NCBI RefSeq assembly: GCF_000986785.1
Contig: NZ_LAYY01000007.1
Location: 1 to 64,000, forward strand
Direction of reading: 5' to 3'
Origin: Mesobacillus campisalis
GTDB taxonomy: Bacteria > Bacillota > Bacilli > Bacillales > Cytobacillaceae
Length of the DNA stretch: 64,000 nt
Made by a program: the position numbers and the translations under genes. A model generated the notes under the pieces. It was not told the DNA's origin and did no database searches. It saw nothing but the letters and a program-made list of their open reading frames with translations. Positions 62,705-64,000 of this stretch are shown piece by piece (within the stretch, counting starts at the first letter, position 1; the number at the start of each line of letters is the position of its first letter).

Positions 62705-64000
62705 TTGGTTTCAGTTGAAGGCAAAGCGGAACAAAGGCTGATAATAGCGGCTCTGATCATGCTTGTGCTGTTTTTGTCGCCCCTTTTTATTCTTGGTGAA
62801 AACGCCCATATCAGGGTTCATGATAATTTGGATTCCAATTTGGCATGGTATAAAGTCCTGGTTGAAAGTGGACAGCTGACAGGGGACATTGATGCCAGGA
62901 TATCACAGGTGATTAACGGCGAATTGCAGCGCAACGCCTTCGGTACGGAATTCAGCCTGATTGTCTGGCTGTATGCCTTGTTCCCAACGATGACAGCATA
63001 CGCCTTAAGCCAGGCGATTACGAGGATTGTTGCGTTCGGGGGAATGTATTTGCTCCTTAAGAAACATTTTACTGCCGACCCAAAGTGGGCAGTTATTAAT
63101 GTTGGGGTATCGCTGGCCTTTTCCATGACTCCTTTTTGGCCCTCAGGGATGCTGAGTACACTTGGTATGCCGCTGGCCTTATGGGCATTTCTCAATATCA
63201 GAAGCGGGGAAAACTCCTGGAAAAACTATCTAGTTCTTACTCTGTTGCCGCTATACAGCAGCATTGTGCTTGGTTTTTTCTTTTTCCTTAGTGCGATGGG
63301 ACTCCTTTGGCTGGTTGATGGGGTTCGGGGAAAAGGGTGGAATTGGGCTTTTCTTTTGGCTATTGCTTATATGACCATCATTTTCATGCTGGTGGAATAC
63401 CGCCTGGTTTATTCTTTCCTTTTTGACCATGAACCAAATAGCAGGGATGAATATTTTCATGCACGCCTGACATTAGGGCATTCCATCAAGCTTACATTTA
63501 AAAATTACTTCCTCGGCCATAACCATGTGTTGACCATTCACACAATCGTCATACAGCCAGTGCTATTTTTAGCCTTGATTTTTGTTTGGATAAAAAAAAG
63601 GTGGGAACAGGAAAGGACCTTTTTGTTCTTATTTATCTTGAATTTTGTTTTGTCTGCCTGGTATGCATTCTGGTTTTACAAAGGATGGCTCCCGCTTACG
63701 GAACGCTTTCACTTTCTTGATACCTTCAATTTTGCCCGCTATCATTTCCTTCGACCGCTCATCATCTATGTTCTTTTTGCGGTAAGCTTAAGAATACTCT
63801 GGCAGTTTGGAGGGGAGTGGAAAAAAGCGGTTCCATGGCTGGTTGCAGCCCAAATTATCCTGCTTGTCTTTTCCAATGAGGAAATCGTTTACCATAATAA
63901 GCCAAGTGTAAAGGAATTTTTTGCTGAAGAGCAATTCGGACAGATAAAAGATTACATTGGCTTGGATCAGGAAGATTACCGGGTGGCCAGCCTTGGCTTA
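62705..64000 (+). CDS. DUF6044-type membrane protein, 3' end cut by window
   Basis: The frame is open from TTG 62705 to the right edge (432 codons seen). AGAGGTG lies seven bases before the start. It has about ten hydrophobic segments, starting LIIAALIMLVLFLSPLFIL, then an external loop with HIRVHDNLDSNLAWYKVL, and later WLPLTERFHFLDTFNFARYHF. This resembles the YkoS/DUF6044 group, large polytopic proteins sometimes linked to glycosyltransferases. The function is unknown. It is incomplete here, so the full length cannot be given. Confidence 0.8.
   Translation, partial: MVSVEGKAEQRLIIAALIMLVLFLSPLFILGENAHIRVHDNLDSNLAWYKVLVESGQLTGDIDARISQVINGELQRNAFGTEFSLIVWLYALFPTMTAYALSQAITRIVAFGGMYLLLKKHFTADPKWAVINVGVSLAFSMTPFWPSGMLSTLGMPLALWAFLNIRSGENSWKNYLVLTLLPLYSSIVLGFFFFLSAMGLLWLVDGVRGKGWNWAFLLAIAYMTIIFMLVEYRLVYSFLFDHEPNSRDEYFHARLTLGHSIKLTFKNYFLGHNHVLTIHTIVIQPVLFLALIFVWIKKRWEQERTFLFLFILNFVLSAWYAFWFYKGWLPLTERFHFLDTFNFARYHFLRPLIIYVLFAVSLRILWQFGGEWKKAVPWLVAAQIILLVFSNEEIVYHNKPSVKEFFAEEQFGQIKDYIGLDQEDYRVASLGL

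Overview
The window looks like a chromosomal segment of a spore-forming member of the Bacillaceae. The evidence is a 23S-5S rRNA tail, AGGAGG-type ribosome binding sites with TTG and GTG starts, short U-rich terminators, a CotF-like spore coat protein, a preQ1-I riboswitch, and gene neighbourhoods resembling those of Bacillus subtilis (queCDE, the yit sulfolactate genes, sbcDC, YsnF, DUF2187, DUF5392). No phage, insertion sequence, CRISPR array or tRNA gene was seen.

Layout. 1-590: 3' end of a 23S rRNA gene, a spacer holding a hairpin-rich repeat, 5S rRNA and terminator. 740-9460: mostly plus-strand housekeeping genes (aminotransferase, polysaccharide deacetylase, DUF3885, bile-acid-type symporter, TetR regulator, alpha/beta hydrolase and DUF5392 behind a manganese riboswitch, then the preQ1-controlled queCDE operon). 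9480-12080: aldehyde dehydrogenase plus iron alcohol dehydrogenase. 12300-14590: a VanW lipoprotein and an FAD oxidoreductase. 14800-21900: a sulfur block with APS kinase, ATP sulfurylase, PAPS reductase, a histidine phosphatase and phosphosulfolactate synthase on the minus strand, flanked by a YitE-like membrane protein, an MFS exporter and a TauE/SafE permease. It looks like a route to the spore compound 3-sulfolactate. 22000-34450: an accessory metabolic block. A near-perfect sigma-54 promoter drives a class V aminotransferase and a degenerate aconitase-like gene. These are followed by a PrpR_N-type sigma-54 activator, GlcD and GlcF, a TerC protein under a second manganese riboswitch, and a GntR-linked CoA-transferase, crotonase and MatC-type permease.

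34600-47400: mixed housekeeping (gamma carbonic anhydrase-like protein, orphan ABC ATPase, AIM24-like protein, CotF-like coat protein, cold-shock protein, SbcDC nuclease, type II pantothenate kinase) plus a selenocysteine elongation factor SelB with no other Sec gene in view. 47500-64000: a radical SAM/SPASM protein, a LysM-NlpC/P60 cell-wall hydrolase, a threonine aldolase, an HTH-TPR regulator with a downstream 46-residue secreted pre-peptide (a candidate RRNPP quorum-sensing pair), an XPD-like helicase with an N-terminal nuclease fold, an FtsH-like protease, a YsnF-like stress protein and a DUF6044-type membrane protein cut by the window edge.

The most noteworthy items are the HTH-TPR/peptide pair at 54233-55608, the sigma-54-driven aminotransferase and cysteine-poor aconitase relative at 22122-24012, the histidine phosphatase sitting where a phosphosulfolactate phosphatase is expected, a yybP-ykoY riboswitch in front of an alpha/beta hydrolase, two paralogous 45-48-residue proteins, and a long hairpin repeat shared by the rRNA spacer and the region upstream of the HTH-TPR gene. 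All family calls come from reading the sequence and memory of the families; no database search was run.
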